NCBI GenBank assembly: GCA_017464475.1
Contig: JAFTZQ010000024.1
Span: forward strand, 1 to 39,539
Direction: 5' to 3'
Length of the DNA: 39,539 nt
DNA from: Paludibacteraceae bacterium
GTDB taxonomy: Bacteria > Bacteroidota > Bacteroidia > Bacteroidales > Paludibacteraceae
The notes under the pieces are model-generated. The model made no database searches. It was not told the origin of the DNA and worked only from the letters and a program-made list of their open reading frames with translations. A program made the position numbers and the translations under genes. The stretch's first letter is position 1. Every line of letters begins with the position of its first letter. This document shows positions 1-7,320 of this stretch, piece after piece.

Positions 1-43
1 CTTTAGTCCCTTGGGACATGGGATTAGGTGCAAAAATCTATCT

Positions 44-140
44 GGGAGTTTACTCGCAAGGACATTTTGGCAACTAAGCACAGTAAGAGCGCAGCTCAAA
101 AGCACACAAAAGGGTTTATTTAGGTTTATTTTCGTAATCA
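44..140 (+). repeat. Leader repeat copy A upstream of the first small gene
   Basis: This stretch shares two blocks with the region at 1050-1142. One is a GGGAG..CTC.CAAGGAC block near 44-63, and the other is a GGGTTTAT..GTTTATTTTC block near 112-133. The spacing between blocks is conserved, about 71 and 72 nt in the two copies. Each copy precedes a small Bacteroidales-specific gene. It may be a leader RNA or a degraded repeat; the function is unknown. A short hairpin (GTCCC/GGGAC) lies at 6-17, just before it. Confidence 0.4.
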
Positions 141-157
141 TCAAAATCATAAATAAT

Positions 158-415
158 ATGAAGAATTTAGTAAAAATCACCATCCGCTGCCAATCGGCAG
201 AAGAGATGCAGAAAGCCAAAGAGGCTGTTCTCTATCACTTGGAGACTCTCAATCCTGAGTTCCATGCAACCAACAACACCTTAACCGTCTCAGTTCCACC
301 GTTGGACCCGAAACTCTTCCTTCCGGACGAAGCCTGCTCTCTCATCCGTCAGACTCTCGCCCAGTCTCTAACCTTCATCCACGAATGGACGTGCACACTC
401 CATACTATTAATTAA
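158..415 (+). CDS. Conserved hypothetical protein, 85 aa
   Basis: The family is not recognised. I chose the ATG at 158 (MKNLVKITIRC) over the far upstream ATG at 11 because the upstream codons read through the leader repeat and lack protein-like composition. The protein is small and soluble, with no signal peptide or membrane segment. It starts with a beta-strand-like stretch, followed by an amphipathic helix (AEEMQKAKEAV) and a second strand-rich part. It lies 31 bp ahead of the next small gene and probably shares a transcript with the genes at 447 and 771. Coding status rests on composition and arrangement only. Confidence 0.6.
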   Translation: MKNLVKITIRCQSAEEMQKAKEAVLYHLETLNPEFHATNNTLTVSVPPLDPKLFLPDEACSLIRQTLAQSLTFIHEWTCTLHTIN

Positions 416-446
416 CACTATTTATTAACTCTAAAAAACTAAAGCT

Positions 447-755
447 ATGTCAAAGTACAATTTGGAAGTTCCTTTCACCGCCTTCAGTGGCAAAGTCTGC
501 AAACACTCGAAGATTATCTTCAAGAAAGTGCGCCAGACCAACTTCACTTCGCAGATCTGCAATCCCCGTACCAAACCCTTCACGGAAGCCGAACTGGCAC
601 GCCAGAGCAAGTTCCGTCAAGCAGCAGCCAACGCCAAGACAGCCTTGGCGGATCCCACCACCCGTGCCCCCTACGAAGCGGAGTTCAAATCCCAATCCAA
701 GTACCAAACCCTCTACGGCTTCGTCCTTGCCAAAGAATATGCCAAACTCGTTTAA
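447..755 (+). CDS. Small Bacteroidales-specific protein, paralogue 1, 102 aa
   Basis: Function unknown. It aligns by eye with the proteins at 1196-1531 and 38937-39326. The shared pattern is a short N-terminus, an SGK/QGR turn with beta-rich residues, a KPFTEAEL-like helix start, a run of Gln/Arg/Phe/Ala (RQSKFRQAAANAKTAL), an ADP or SDP turn, and a C-terminal TLYGFVLAKEY-like segment. It is basic and has no signal peptide or membrane helix. A nucleic-acid or filament-associated role is conceivable, but nothing in the sequence proves it. The start at 447 follows an A-rich leader typical of Bacteroidetes. It is 15 bp upstream of the lipoprotein at 771. Confidence 0.7.
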   Translation: MSKYNLEVPFTAFSGKVCKHSKIIFKKVRQTNFTSQICNPRTKPFTEAELARQSKFRQAAANAKTALADPTTRAPYEAEFKSQSKYQTLYGFVLAKEYAKLV

Positions 756-770
756 GAAAGGGGCTCAACG

Positions 771-977
771 ATGAAAAAATCAATGTCTATTATGTCGGAT
801 ACTATCCGGCACGGCATCCTCGCCGTCCTTCTGATGACCCTCAGCGCCGTCGCTCTCTCTTCCTGCAACGTCACCCGCACGATCACAACCGAGAGCCGCT
901 ACATCCAGCGCAATGACACCTCCATCGTCATCCAGTCCAAAACCATCGAGACCTACGATGCCTCGAAGAAGCTCTGA
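771..977 (+). CDS. Small lipoprotein, 68 aa
   Basis: A hydrophobic signal segment (residues 16-29) ends in a lipobox, LSSC, with the lipidated cysteine at about residue 32, so the protein is predicted to be exported and lipid-anchored. The mature part is only about 36 residues and Thr/Ser-rich (SCNVTRTITTESRY). I know similar tiny lipoproteins from Bacteroidales, where they sit beside small hypothetical genes, but no function is established. ATG at 783 or 792 would also keep the lipobox; the 771 start gives an unusually long N-region. It is likely cotranscribed with the gene at 447. Confidence 0.65.
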   Translation: MKKSMSIMSDTIRHGILAVLLMTLSAVALSSCNVTRTITTESRYIQRNDTSIVIQSKTIETYDASKKL

Positions 978-1195
978 TCTTTTATTTATGTTTATCGCCT
1001 CGGGCGTTTGTACTCCGCAGGAGTGTAGATTTGGTTGATGGAGCGGCATGGGAGCTTGCTCACAAGGACGCTCAAGCGAGCAAAGATACAAAAGCCCATC
1101 GGGCTACAAACGACTGAGGGGTTTATCTTTGTTTATGTTCTAAAAAATCAGCAACAAGGAAACTCTAATTATTAACAACCTATACCTTAACTAAA
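978..1195 (+). other. Intergenic leader with hairpins and repeat copy B
   Basis: There is no gene here. The second copy of the leader repeat occupies 1050-1142. Two small perfect hairpins are visible: ACTCC-gca-GGAGT at 1012-1024 and AGCCC-atc-GGGCT at 1093-1105. The 20-nt stretch at 1066-1085 reappears with one mismatch inside the ddl coding sequence at 2495-2514. Such a leader could be a regulatory RNA or simply repeat debris. Confidence 0.4.
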
Positions 1196-1531
1196 ATGGG
1201 AAAAGTAGTATTTGAAGACCCGATTCATCACATCTCGGGCAAGATCGCGAAGAAATTTCGCACGATTTACAATTACATGAAAGCCACCGGACTGAAATAT
1301 ACTTCCGTCCACGGTGAGCGTACCACCCAGCCCTCCACCAAGGAGTTGAAGGCACGCGAGCGTTTCGCCGGAGTGGCAGCGATGGTCACCGCACGCCGCG
1401 CCGATCTGACCAAGATCGTTGCTGACCAGCAGGCCTTCCTCGCGCAGAAAGACACTGCCGGTGGTGCCAAGACCATGCGGGCTTACCTGTGGCGCGTCTG
1501 CGGACAGGAGTATGACCAGCAGCAGGGGTAG
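1196..1531 (+). CDS. Small Bacteroidales-specific protein, paralogue 2, 111 aa
   Basis: Function unknown. It shares the overall pattern of the proteins at 447 and 38937: an N-terminal strand region with SGKIAKKF, a central QPSTKELKARERFAG segment matching the KPFTEAELARQSKFRQ region of paralogue 1, and a C-terminal aromatic helix (AYLWRVCGQEY). It is strongly basic and lacks signal and membrane segments. It stands alone after the hairpin-rich leader and is followed by the nested intergenic repeat and an intrinsic terminator. Divergence from its paralogues is high, so the family link rests on pattern rather than measured identity. Confidence 0.7.
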   Translation: MGKVVFEDPIHHISGKIAKKFRTIYNYMKATGLKYTSVHGERTTQPSTKELKARERFAGVAAMVTARRADLTKIVADQQAFLAQKDTAGGAKTMRAYLWRVCGQEYDQQQG

Positions 1532-1540
1532 CCCCGCTAC

Positions 1541-1677
1541 AATGTACAATTTACAATGTACAATGAACAAAGCGTCCTAGCGGCTTTGGTACAAAATTAA
1601 AAGTCCGTACGGATCTTAAAACATTGTACCAAACTCCGCAAGCCCTTTGTAAATTGTTAATTGTGAATTGTAAATTG
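1541..1677. repeat. Nested-hairpin intergenic repeat, copy 1
   Basis: The core at 1571-1650 matches 3468-3547 at 76 of 80 positions. It contains a perfect inverted repeat, TTTGGTACAA (1585-1594) with TTGTACCAAA (1624-1633), around the palindrome TCCGTACGGA. Outer arms of ACAAAG/CTTTGT and AT-rich ACAAT/ATTGT words extend the fold. The element is noncoding and resembles a small non-autonomous mobile element or a structured intergenic repeat. Confidence 0.75.
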
Positions 1678-1706
1678 AAAAAATCGTCCTGCGGGGCGAT
1701 TTTTTC
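1677..1706 (+). terminator. Intrinsic terminator
   Basis: GAAAAAATCG at 1677-1686 pairs perfectly with CGATTTTTTC at 1697-1706. Further G/C pairs close the loop, and the right arm supplies the T-run. It ends the transcript from 1196 and insulates the promoter that follows. Confidence 0.75.
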
Positions 1707-1714
1707 TCTTTTTA

Positions 1715-1746
1715 TTTGCATATATGCAAAAATTGTAGTACCTTTG
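1715..1746 (+). promoter_or_regulatory. Bacteroidetes-type promoter for the lipoprotein at 1772
   Basis: TTTG at 1715-1718 and TACCTTTG at 1739-1746 are separated by 20 bp, matching the known -33/-7 consensus of the Bacteroidetes primary sigma factor. The -33 box is part of a perfect 16-bp palindrome, TTTGCATATATGCAAA (1715-1730), which might bind a regulator. Confidence 0.75.
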
Positions 1747-1771
1747 TAGCCGATTTTAAATTAGGAGTAAT

Positions 1772-2266
1772 ATGAGAGTTAAAGAATACATTCTGGCATT
1801 GGGACTGTTGCTTTTGGGAATGACGGCATGTTCGCCAACGGAACCGGACGCGAAGAAATATGACGATCCGCGAGACGCTTTTGTGGGCGAATACGACTAC
1901 ACTTCCATCGGCGACATGGATATCTATATAGCGGGAAAGAAAGTCTATTCGACGCCGTTCGACAAAGACGGTTCGTTCGAGATCGTCAAAGAGACAGAGG
2001 CCAGCAAAGTGGCGATCGTCGGCATTATCTACGGCGACCAGGACTCCATTCACGCCATCGTGAACGGAAACCAATTGACATTGCAGAACAACTCCGCCAA
2101 TTATTCGAACGATTTGGGTACCATCAAGATGATGATTTCCTATGAGCCTGCGACGCTCACGGGAAATAAATTAGTTTGGGAAGCCGACGTGATAGGCATG
2201 GGAACCTTCCAGAGTTATTCCATCACCGCAGAGGGACATATATCGATGGAGGCAACGAAGAAATAG
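1772..2266 (+). CDS. Lipoprotein, beta-rich, 164 aa
   Basis: The signal peptide ends in lipobox GMTAC with the lipidated cysteine at residue 20. The mature part alternates short strands and turns (VGEYDYTSIGDMDIYIAGKK, GDQDSIHAIVNGNQLTL) as seen in small lipocalin-like or fatty-acid-binding-like folds of Bacteroidales lipoproteins, but no exact family is recognised. It is probably anchored in the cell envelope. Its own promoter is at 1715-1746. The G/C-rich hairpin at 2278-2296 separates it from ddl. Ligand and function are unknown. Confidence 0.75.
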   Translation: MRVKEYILALGLLLLGMTACSPTEPDAKKYDDPRDAFVGEYDYTSIGDMDIYIAGKKVYSTPFDKDGSFEIVKETEASKVAIVGIIYGDQDSIHAIVNGNQLTLQNNSANYSNDLGTIKMMISYEPATLTGNKLVWEADVIGMGTFQSYSITAEGHISMEATKK

Positions 2267-2277
2267 CCCCACCCCTT

Positions 2278-2296
2278 CCCTCCCCCGTAGGGAGGG
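2278..2296 (+). other. Intergenic hairpin before ddl
   Basis: CCCTCCC and GGGAGGG pair perfectly around a 5-nt loop. No T-run follows, so this is not a standard terminator; it may stabilise mRNA ends or attenuate. It is directly followed by tandem TTGAAAG-like units up to the ddl start codon. Confidence 0.55.
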
Positions 2297-2318
2297 AGAA
2301 AGTTGAAAGTTGAAAGTT

Positions 2319-3443
2319 ATGAAACGCAAAATAGCAATTATCGCCGGAGGAGACAGCAGCGAGCACGAGGTGTCGCTGCGTTCCGCAGCGGGTTTGTACT
2401 CCTTCATGGACAAGGAGCGGTATGATATTACCATCGTGCGGTTGCACGGCAAAGAATGGGTAGCCTACCCCCAGAAGTTCTATGACCGTCCACTGGACGC
2501 TCAATCGAGCAAAGCTCTTCACCCTGAAGGGAAGGGAGTAGAGGAATACTTCGCATCCAGTGAGACTTGTCCTATAGATAAGAATGATTTTTCTTTTACG
2601 CGCGGGAGCGTGAAGCACACGTTCGATTTCGCGTACATCACGATCCACGGCACACCGGGCGAGAACGGTCTGCTGCAGGGTTATCTGGAGATGATGGGTA
2701 TTCCTTATTCGTGCTGCAACGTGCTTGCCGCAGCCCTTACGTTCAACAAATACACCTGCAACCACTATCTCGCGGGCTTCGGATTTCCGATTGCCAAATC
2801 GGTTCTCATCCGCAAGAACGAATGGCTCAATGGGCAAATAAATGACCAAATGGTAAATGACCAAATCGTAAATGGTCTCGGTCTGCCTTGCTTCATCAAA
2901 TCGAACGTGGGCGGTTCGTCCTTCGGTTGCACGAAAGTGAAGAAAGAGGAGGACGTCATTCCGGCGATCGAGCGTGCGTTCCAAGAGGGCGACGAAGTGA
3001 TCTGCGAGGCGTACATGAAGGGAACGGAAGTAACCTGCGGCGTGTATAAGACCAAGGACAAAGCGGTCGCTTTCCCGATTACCGAAGTGGTGACGAAGAA
3101 TGAGTTCTTCGACTACGACGCCAAATACAAAGGTCAAGTCGATGAGATCACACCGGCGCGTATCCCGGACGCTATCCGCGACAAGATACAGGCGGAGACG
3201 CTGCGTATCTATGACATCATCGGCGCGAACGGCATCATCCGTGTCGATTGGATCATCACCGGTATGCGCAATACCGAGGACTATGTGGATCCGGTGGAGG
3301 ACATGAGTAAGATTCAGATCAATCTGCTGGAAGTGAACACGACGCCGGGCATGACGGCAACGAGTTTCATTCCGCAACAGGTTCGCGCCGCCGGACTTGA
3401 CATCAAAGAGGTACTGACGGACATTATTGAGAATAAGTTTTAA
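2319..3443 (+). CDS. ddl: D-alanine--D-alanine ligase
   Basis: This ATP-grasp enzyme joins two D-alanines for peptidoglycan precursor synthesis in the cytoplasm. Visible motifs are the N-terminal GGDSSEHEVSL (residues 10-20), HGTPGENGLLQGYLE (110-124), the glycine-rich ATP loop KSNVGGSSFG (about 194-203) and the C-terminal metal/substrate segment LLEVNTTPGM. The ATG at 2319 is preferred over the in-frame TTG at 2310. At 374 aa it is somewhat longer than usual. Residues about 171-186 (GQINDQMVNDQIVNG) are encoded by a short tandem repeat, and residues about 56-93 form an extra linker that includes a 20-nt stretch also found in the leader at 1066-1085. Key catalytic motifs are intact, so it is probably active. 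Confidence 0.93.
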   Translation: MKRKIAIIAGGDSSEHEVSLRSAAGLYSFMDKERYDITIVRLHGKEWVAYPQKFYDRPLDAQSSKALHPEGKGVEEYFASSETCPIDKNDFSFTRGSVKHTFDFAYITIHGTPGENGLLQGYLEMMGIPYSCCNVLAAALTFNKYTCNHYLAGFGFPIAKSVLIRKNEWLNGQINDQMVNDQIVNGLGLPCFIKSNVGGSSFGCTKVKKEEDVIPAIERAFQEGDEVICEAYMKGTEVTCGVYKTKDKAVAFPITEVVTKNEFFDYDAKYKGQVDEITPARIPDAIRDKIQAETLRIYDIIGANGIIRVDWIITGMRNTEDYVDPVEDMSKIQINLLEVNTTPGMTATSFIPQQVRAAGLDIKEVLTDIIENKF

Positions 3444-3569
3444 CAATTCACAATGTACAATGTACAAAGCGTCCTAGTGGCTTTGGTACAAAATTAGAAG
3501 TCCGTACGGATCTGAAAACATTGTACCAAACTCCGTAAGCCCTTTGTGAATTGTGAATTGATAATTGAT
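3444..3569. repeat. Nested-hairpin intergenic repeat, copy 2
   Basis: Second copy of the element at 1541-1677, in the same orientation and with only four differences in the 80-nt core. It fills the whole gap between ddl and the prenyltransferase gene. It also carries the TTTGGTACAA/TTGTACCAAA arms and the central TCCGTACGGA palindrome. Confidence 0.75.
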
Positions 3570-3576
3570 AATAAAT

Positions 3577-4545
3577 ATGCTTGATATTAACAAAGCGATA
3601 GAAGCCCTGAATTGGGACAAAGAGCCACGGGGACTGTACGAACCGATTGCTTACACGCTGGCATCGGGCGGCAAACGTCTGCGTCCGACTCTTGTGCTGG
3701 CCGCAGCCGAAGTGATCGTCAACGGCGGTCTGATCAACGGCGACGCGATCGAGCAAGCGCTGCCTGCCGCATTGGCGCTGGAGGTGTTTCATAACTTCAC
3801 CCTGCTGCACGACGACGTGATGGACCGCGCCACCGTTCGTCGCGGACGGGAGACCGTACACGTCAAATGGAACGACAACACGGCGATCCTCTCCGGCGAC
3901 CAGATGCTGATCGAGGCGTACAAACTGCTGTCGGACGTGCCGGCAGACAAACTGCCCAAAGTGCTCAAATGGTTCAACGAGATGGCAACCGGCATCTGCG
4001 AGGGACAACAGTTGGACGTTGATTTCGAGCACGCGAGCCAAGTCTCGATCGAGGACTATATGCACATGATCGAGCTGAAGACCTCCGTGCTGATTGCGAA
4101 CGCTATGCGTATAGGCGGTTACATCGCCGGAGCCAATGAGAACCAGCAAGAGGCGCTCTATCAATACGGACTGCATATCGGTCTTGCGTTCCAGATCCAA
4201 GACGACATCCTTGACGTCTATGGCGATCCGAAGACCTTCGGCAAAGCGATCGGAGGAGACATCTGTTGCGGCAAGAAGACTATTCTGCTGCTCTCCGCCC
4301 TGGAGAACGCCGATGCGGAGACCAAAGCGGAGCTGCTGCAATGGCTGATGACGACCGACCAGAACGAAGCGAAGATAGCTGCTGTGACGGAGATATACAA
4401 CCGTCTGGGTATCCGCGAGAAATGCGAAGCGGTGATGGAGGAACATACTTCTCTCGCTCTGGTGCAGCTGGACCGCCTGCCGCAGAACGACGCCACCGAC
4501 CGTTTGCGCGTCCTCGCAGAACAATTAGCAACAAGAAAATCGTAA
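3577..4545 (+). CDS. Trans-polyprenyl (farnesyl/geranylgeranyl-type) diphosphate synthase
   Basis: It condenses isopentenyl diphosphate with allylic diphosphates, supplying precursors for quinones or undecaprenyl-type lipids. It has 322 aa. The first Asp-rich motif is DDVMD at residues 79-83 and the second is DDILD at 209-213. The GGKRLRP segment at 31-37 and the lysine at about 168 (IELKTSVL) are also present. A Phe lies five residues before the first motif, a position that limits chain length in several short-chain enzymes, so a C15-C20 product is more likely than a long-chain one; this is inference. The start is ATG 3577, because the upstream TTG at 3565 lies in the repeat. Six bases separate it from the next gene. 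Confidence 0.9.
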   Translation: MLDINKAIEALNWDKEPRGLYEPIAYTLASGGKRLRPTLVLAAAEVIVNGGLINGDAIEQALPAALALEVFHNFTLLHDDVMDRATVRRGRETVHVKWNDNTAILSGDQMLIEAYKLLSDVPADKLPKVLKWFNEMATGICEGQQLDVDFEHASQVSIEDYMHMIELKTSVLIANAMRIGGYIAGANENQQEALYQYGLHIGLAFQIQDDILDVYGDPKTFGKAIGGDICCGKKTILLLSALENADAETKAELLQWLMTTDQNEAKIAAVTEIYNRLGIREKCEAVMEEHTSLALVQLDRLPQNDATDRLRVLAEQLATRKS

Positions 4546-4551
4546 AACATT

Positions 4552-5319
4552 ATGCCTTATCGTCGATTACCAAACACGGATTTAGCTCGTCTGCATGCCC
4601 TGCAAAACGCTATTCAGCGCGCCCAGACAGCAGACTATACGGAGCAAGTGATCCCATACAAAGTGCTGAGTGAGGCACAACGGTTCCTTGTGTCCTTTGA
4701 GAACGTAGTGATGCAATCCAAGGACAACTACAAGACCTCCGTCAATGCCAACAAACAATACCGCCATATCGTTCAGAATGCGCGGATGTACATATCGCAT
4801 TTTATCCAAGTGCTCAACCTCGCTGTCATCCGCGGCGAGATCAAGAAGGAGCAGAAACTGCTCTACGGTCTGGACCCGCACCAACATGTAGTGCCCGATC
4901 TGTCCACCGAAGAGTACCTGCTGGAATGGGGAAAGAAGATCATCGACGGTGAGCAGAAACGAATGGCGAACGGCGGTTTCCCGATTTACAATCCCGCCAT
5001 CAACAAAGTGAAAGTACATTATGATATCTTCTGCGAACACCAGCGCCAGCATACCTTCCATGTCCAGAACTCCGAACGCGTTCACGGAGACTTGGAGCCT
5101 TTGCGCGCACAGGCAGACGAGATTATATTGAATATATGGAACCTCGTAGAGGAGTTCTACAAGGACGAGTTGCCCTATGCCAAGATGATGAAATGCCAGC
5201 TATACGGCGTGATCTATTATTACCGCAAGGGCGAAAGAAAACTCTCAGCCGAGAGCGACCGAGAGTTAAAACGCCTCCAAGATAGCCAGCCGACTATCCA
5301 ATGGACAACTGAGGAGTGA
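4552..5319 (+). CDS. Conserved Bacteroidales protein of unknown function, 255 aa
   Basis: I recognise no named domain. The protein is soluble and helix-rich, with no signal peptide. It has amphipathic helices in the first half (VLSEAQRFLVSFENVVMQ; ARMYISHFIQVLNLAV) and a conserved-looking aromatic C-terminal half (LVEEFYKDELPYAKMMK, YGVIYYYRKGERKL). It starts 6 bp after the prenyltransferase stop and is probably cotranscribed with it. Its last 26 bases overlap the convergent cyclo-ligase gene at 5294, so the two 3' ends share coding DNA. Clear reading-frame composition and length support a real gene. Confidence 0.75.
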   Translation: MPYRRLPNTDLARLHALQNAIQRAQTADYTEQVIPYKVLSEAQRFLVSFENVVMQSKDNYKTSVNANKQYRHIVQNARMYISHFIQVLNLAVIRGEIKKEQKLLYGLDPHQHVVPDLSTEEYLLEWGKKIIDGEQKRMANGGFPIYNPAINKVKVHYDIFCEHQRQHTFHVQNSERVHGDLEPLRAQADEIILNIWNLVEEFYKDELPYAKMMKCQLYGVIYYYRKGERKLSAESDRELKRLQDSQPTIQWTTEE

Positions 5320-5896
5320 TGATGCGGTCCATCTTCGGCTCGCGGAACATGTGCGGAATGTCATGTTTCTTGAGTTGGTAGGAATAGCAGACACCTATCT
5401 TCTTAGCCGACAGCTGCTTCGATAGGAACTTGTCGTAATATCCTCCTCCGCGACCGATACGATGGCAGTGGTAGTCAAAGACGACCCCCGGAACGACAAT
5501 CAGGTCAATAGCCCCCTTGTACGTCTCCGTCTGCGGCTCCGGCACACCTAAGCGCCCCTTGCGCATCATATCCTCGCCGTCGTAAGGACGAACCTCCATC
5601 GAGCGGCGATGGGTCACAGGCAAGAGGAAAGTCTTTTCACCCGCGTACTTAGTGAGCAACGGACGCAAGTCCACCTCATTATGAATCGGGTAATAAAGCA
5701 AGACGGTGCGCGCATTGCGGAAGACAGACATCTGCTCCAACTGAGCAATGATCAAAGCGGACTGCTCCGCCACTTGGTCCGGCGTCATCATTCGACGCTG
5801 CTGCTCCACAATAGCACGGAGAGCCGCCTGCTCCCGACGGATACGAACCCAAGGCAGCCACATCAGAAAATCATGTATTTGTGATTCGAATAACAT
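5294..5896 (-). CDS. 5-formyltetrahydrofolate cyclo-ligase family protein
   Basis: It is predicted to convert 5-formyl-THF to 5,10-methenyl-THF with ATP, recycling folate. Family features are the N-terminal R-x-x-x-R helix region (VRIRREQAALRAIVEQ), LLYYPIHNEVDLRPL, the PVVTH-like LPVTHRRSMEVRPY, and the diagnostic VPGVVFDYHCHRIGRGGGYYDKFL motif. The length of 200 aa is normal. I set the start at ATG 5896 (MLFESQIHDF), about 25 nt below the predicted transcription start; the longer frame to 6013 runs through the promoter and into the divergent gene. A start at a later Met (MWLPWVRI) is possible. The 3' end overlaps the convergent gene at 4552-5319. Confidence 0.9.
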   Translation of the reverse strand: MLFESQIHDFLMWLPWVRIRREQAALRAIVEQQRRMMTPDQVAEQSALIIAQLEQMSVFRNARTVLLYYPIHNEVDLRPLLTKYAGEKTFLLPVTHRRSMEVRPYDGEDMMRKGRLGVPEPQTETYKGAIDLIVVPGVVFDYHCHRIGRGGGYYDKFLSKQLSAKKIGVCYSYQLKKHDIPHMFREPKMDRIITPQLSIG

Positions 5897-5913
5897 AGAA
5901 CTATTTGTAATTT

Positions 5914-5935
5914 TACCTTTGCGAGTGCAAAGGTA
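5914..5935. promoter_or_regulatory. Face-to-face -7 promoter elements in a perfect inverted repeat
   Basis: TACCTTTGC and its reverse complement GCAAAGGTA flank four bases, so each strand carries a TAnnTTTG -7 box. The leftward promoter has a TTGCGC-like -33 element around 5953-5958, within the start of the gene at 5951, and drives the cyclo-ligase. The rightward box would drive the gene at 5951, but its -33 element is unclear. Because the two -7 boxes overlap opposing start sites, the two transcripts should interfere. Confidence 0.6.
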
Positions 5936-5950
5936 CAACAAAAAAACGAT

Positions 5951-7288
5951 ATGCGCAAGTTTTTGAACATAATATTTGGCATTTTGCTCATTTTTCTCAC
6001 TTCGTGCGAGCAATCGAGCAGTACAACTGTTCCTTCTTCTGTAGCCAAGTTGACCGCTTTCTCGTTTGCGAAAGTGGACTCAATGCCCGGTTTGGCGGCT
6101 GCGGTCTTTACAGTAGATGAACGTCTCGACACCGGTTTGGTATGGAACAAAGACTCAATCCTCTATGGCACACGGATTGACCATGTAGTGCCCCGATTCA
6201 GTTTTGCCGCCACTCCCGGTTTTGCTGCGCTCCGTTTTCCGGACACGACTGTTGCGCTGACCGGATACGATACGCTCGATTTCACCAAGACGCCGATCTA
6301 CCTGACCATCCGTTCGGCAGATCGCACCAACACCAAGGTGTATGAGATTCGTCCGACGGTACACCAAGTGGACCCGGACCTCTTTACTTGGACGCAGCTC
6401 ACGGAAGCCGTTTATCCGGAGGATGACAGCGAACAGAAAGTGGTAGAGCTGGAGGATCAGTTCGTTATGATCGCTTCCAATGGTTTTGATCAGGAAGTTT
6501 ATTCATCTCCGGATGGTGCCGCGTGGACCGATTCAGGCGACCCGACAGGTCTTCCAGCCGGCACTCGTGTACGCCAGATCATTAGCGACGGACACACCCT
6601 CTATTACGGTCAGGGCAACGTCATTTACACATCCCCCGACGGCATCACATGGAACGCCAATACCGTCACAGAGAATGTCGTCTCCATGGTCATGTATTGG
6701 AACGAGAAAATATGGGTGCTTACCGGACAGGAGGAGGATTACCAATTATCGATTTGGGAAGACGATGAACTAAGCCCCAGTGGCTTGAAACCGAGCAGCG
6801 AATTCCCCGTGAGCGATTTTGCGACGGTCTGCTTCAAGACCGCCAGCGGCCGCCAACGCGCTATGATCGTAGGCGGCTTTGCCGAAAACGGACGCGCACT
6901 CAATACCCGCTGGAACCTCGAATACTCGGAGCATCCGCTGCCGGATGGCAAGTATCGAATGGAGGAGTTCTCTATCAGCCGTCCGTCCTTCAAGTCCCTT
7001 ACCGGTGTAACAATAGTCGAATACGACGAGGAGCTGATGATGTTCGGCGGCGTGGACGACAAAGTGCAGTATTTCGGACGCGATATCTATATCTCGGATG
7101 ACGAAGGTCTCACTTGGGTGAAAGCAGACACAACGAAAAACAGTCTGCCTGCCGTCTATCAGGCACGCCAGAAACAGACCGCTATCGTCCGAGACGATTA
7201 TATCTATCTTTTCGGAGGTCAAGACGCCACAAAGACACATAGCGATGTCTATCGAGGCAGACTAACCTCCATCAATTGGAACAAATAG
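5951..7288 (+). CDS. DUF6242 domain lipoprotein with kelch-like repeats
   Basis: The signal peptide ends in lipobox LTSC (Cys19), followed by a Ser/Thr-rich linker. The N-terminal 150 residues match the pattern of Bacteroidales DUF6242 proteins (FTVDERLDTGLVWNKDSILYGT, LDFTKTPIYLTIRSADRTNTKVYEIRPTVHQVDPD in pieces). The remainder is a beta-propeller-like array with repeated SPDGxxW and SDDEGLTWV motifs (residues about 180-440) and a terminal YLFGGQDA kelch signature. It is probably exposed on the cell surface or periplasmic side, with unknown ligand. The ATG at 5951 overlaps the -33 region of the divergent promoter. It lies 32 bp before pgk. Confidence 0.85.
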   Translation: MRKFLNIIFGILLIFLTSCEQSSSTTVPSSVAKLTAFSFAKVDSMPGLAAAVFTVDERLDTGLVWNKDSILYGTRIDHVVPRFSFAATPGFAALRFPDTTVALTGYDTLDFTKTPIYLTIRSADRTNTKVYEIRPTVHQVDPDLFTWTQLTEAVYPEDDSEQKVVELEDQFVMIASNGFDQEVYSSPDGAAWTDSGDPTGLPAGTRVRQIISDGHTLYYGQGNVIYTSPDGITWNANTVTENVVSMVMYWNEKIWVLTGQEEDYQLSIWEDDELSPSGLKPSSEFPVSDFATVCFKTASGRQRAMIVGGFAENGRALNTRWNLEYSEHPLPDGKYRMEEFSISRPSFKSLTGVTIVEYDEELMMFGGVDDKVQYFGRDIYISDDEGLTWVKADTTKNSLPAVYQARQKQTAIVRDDYIYLFGGQDATKTHSDVYRGRLTSINWNK

Positions 7289-7320
7289 CAACTAATTAAC
7301 AAACTAAAATATTCACAATT

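Noticed and set aside
2223-3467. Minus-strand frame of 414 codons
   Set aside because: It is a shadow of ddl and runs through the intergenic hairpin and tandem repeats.
3448-4524. Minus-strand frame of 358 codons
   Set aside because: It lies opposite the prenyltransferase gene and the repeat; no domain is seen.
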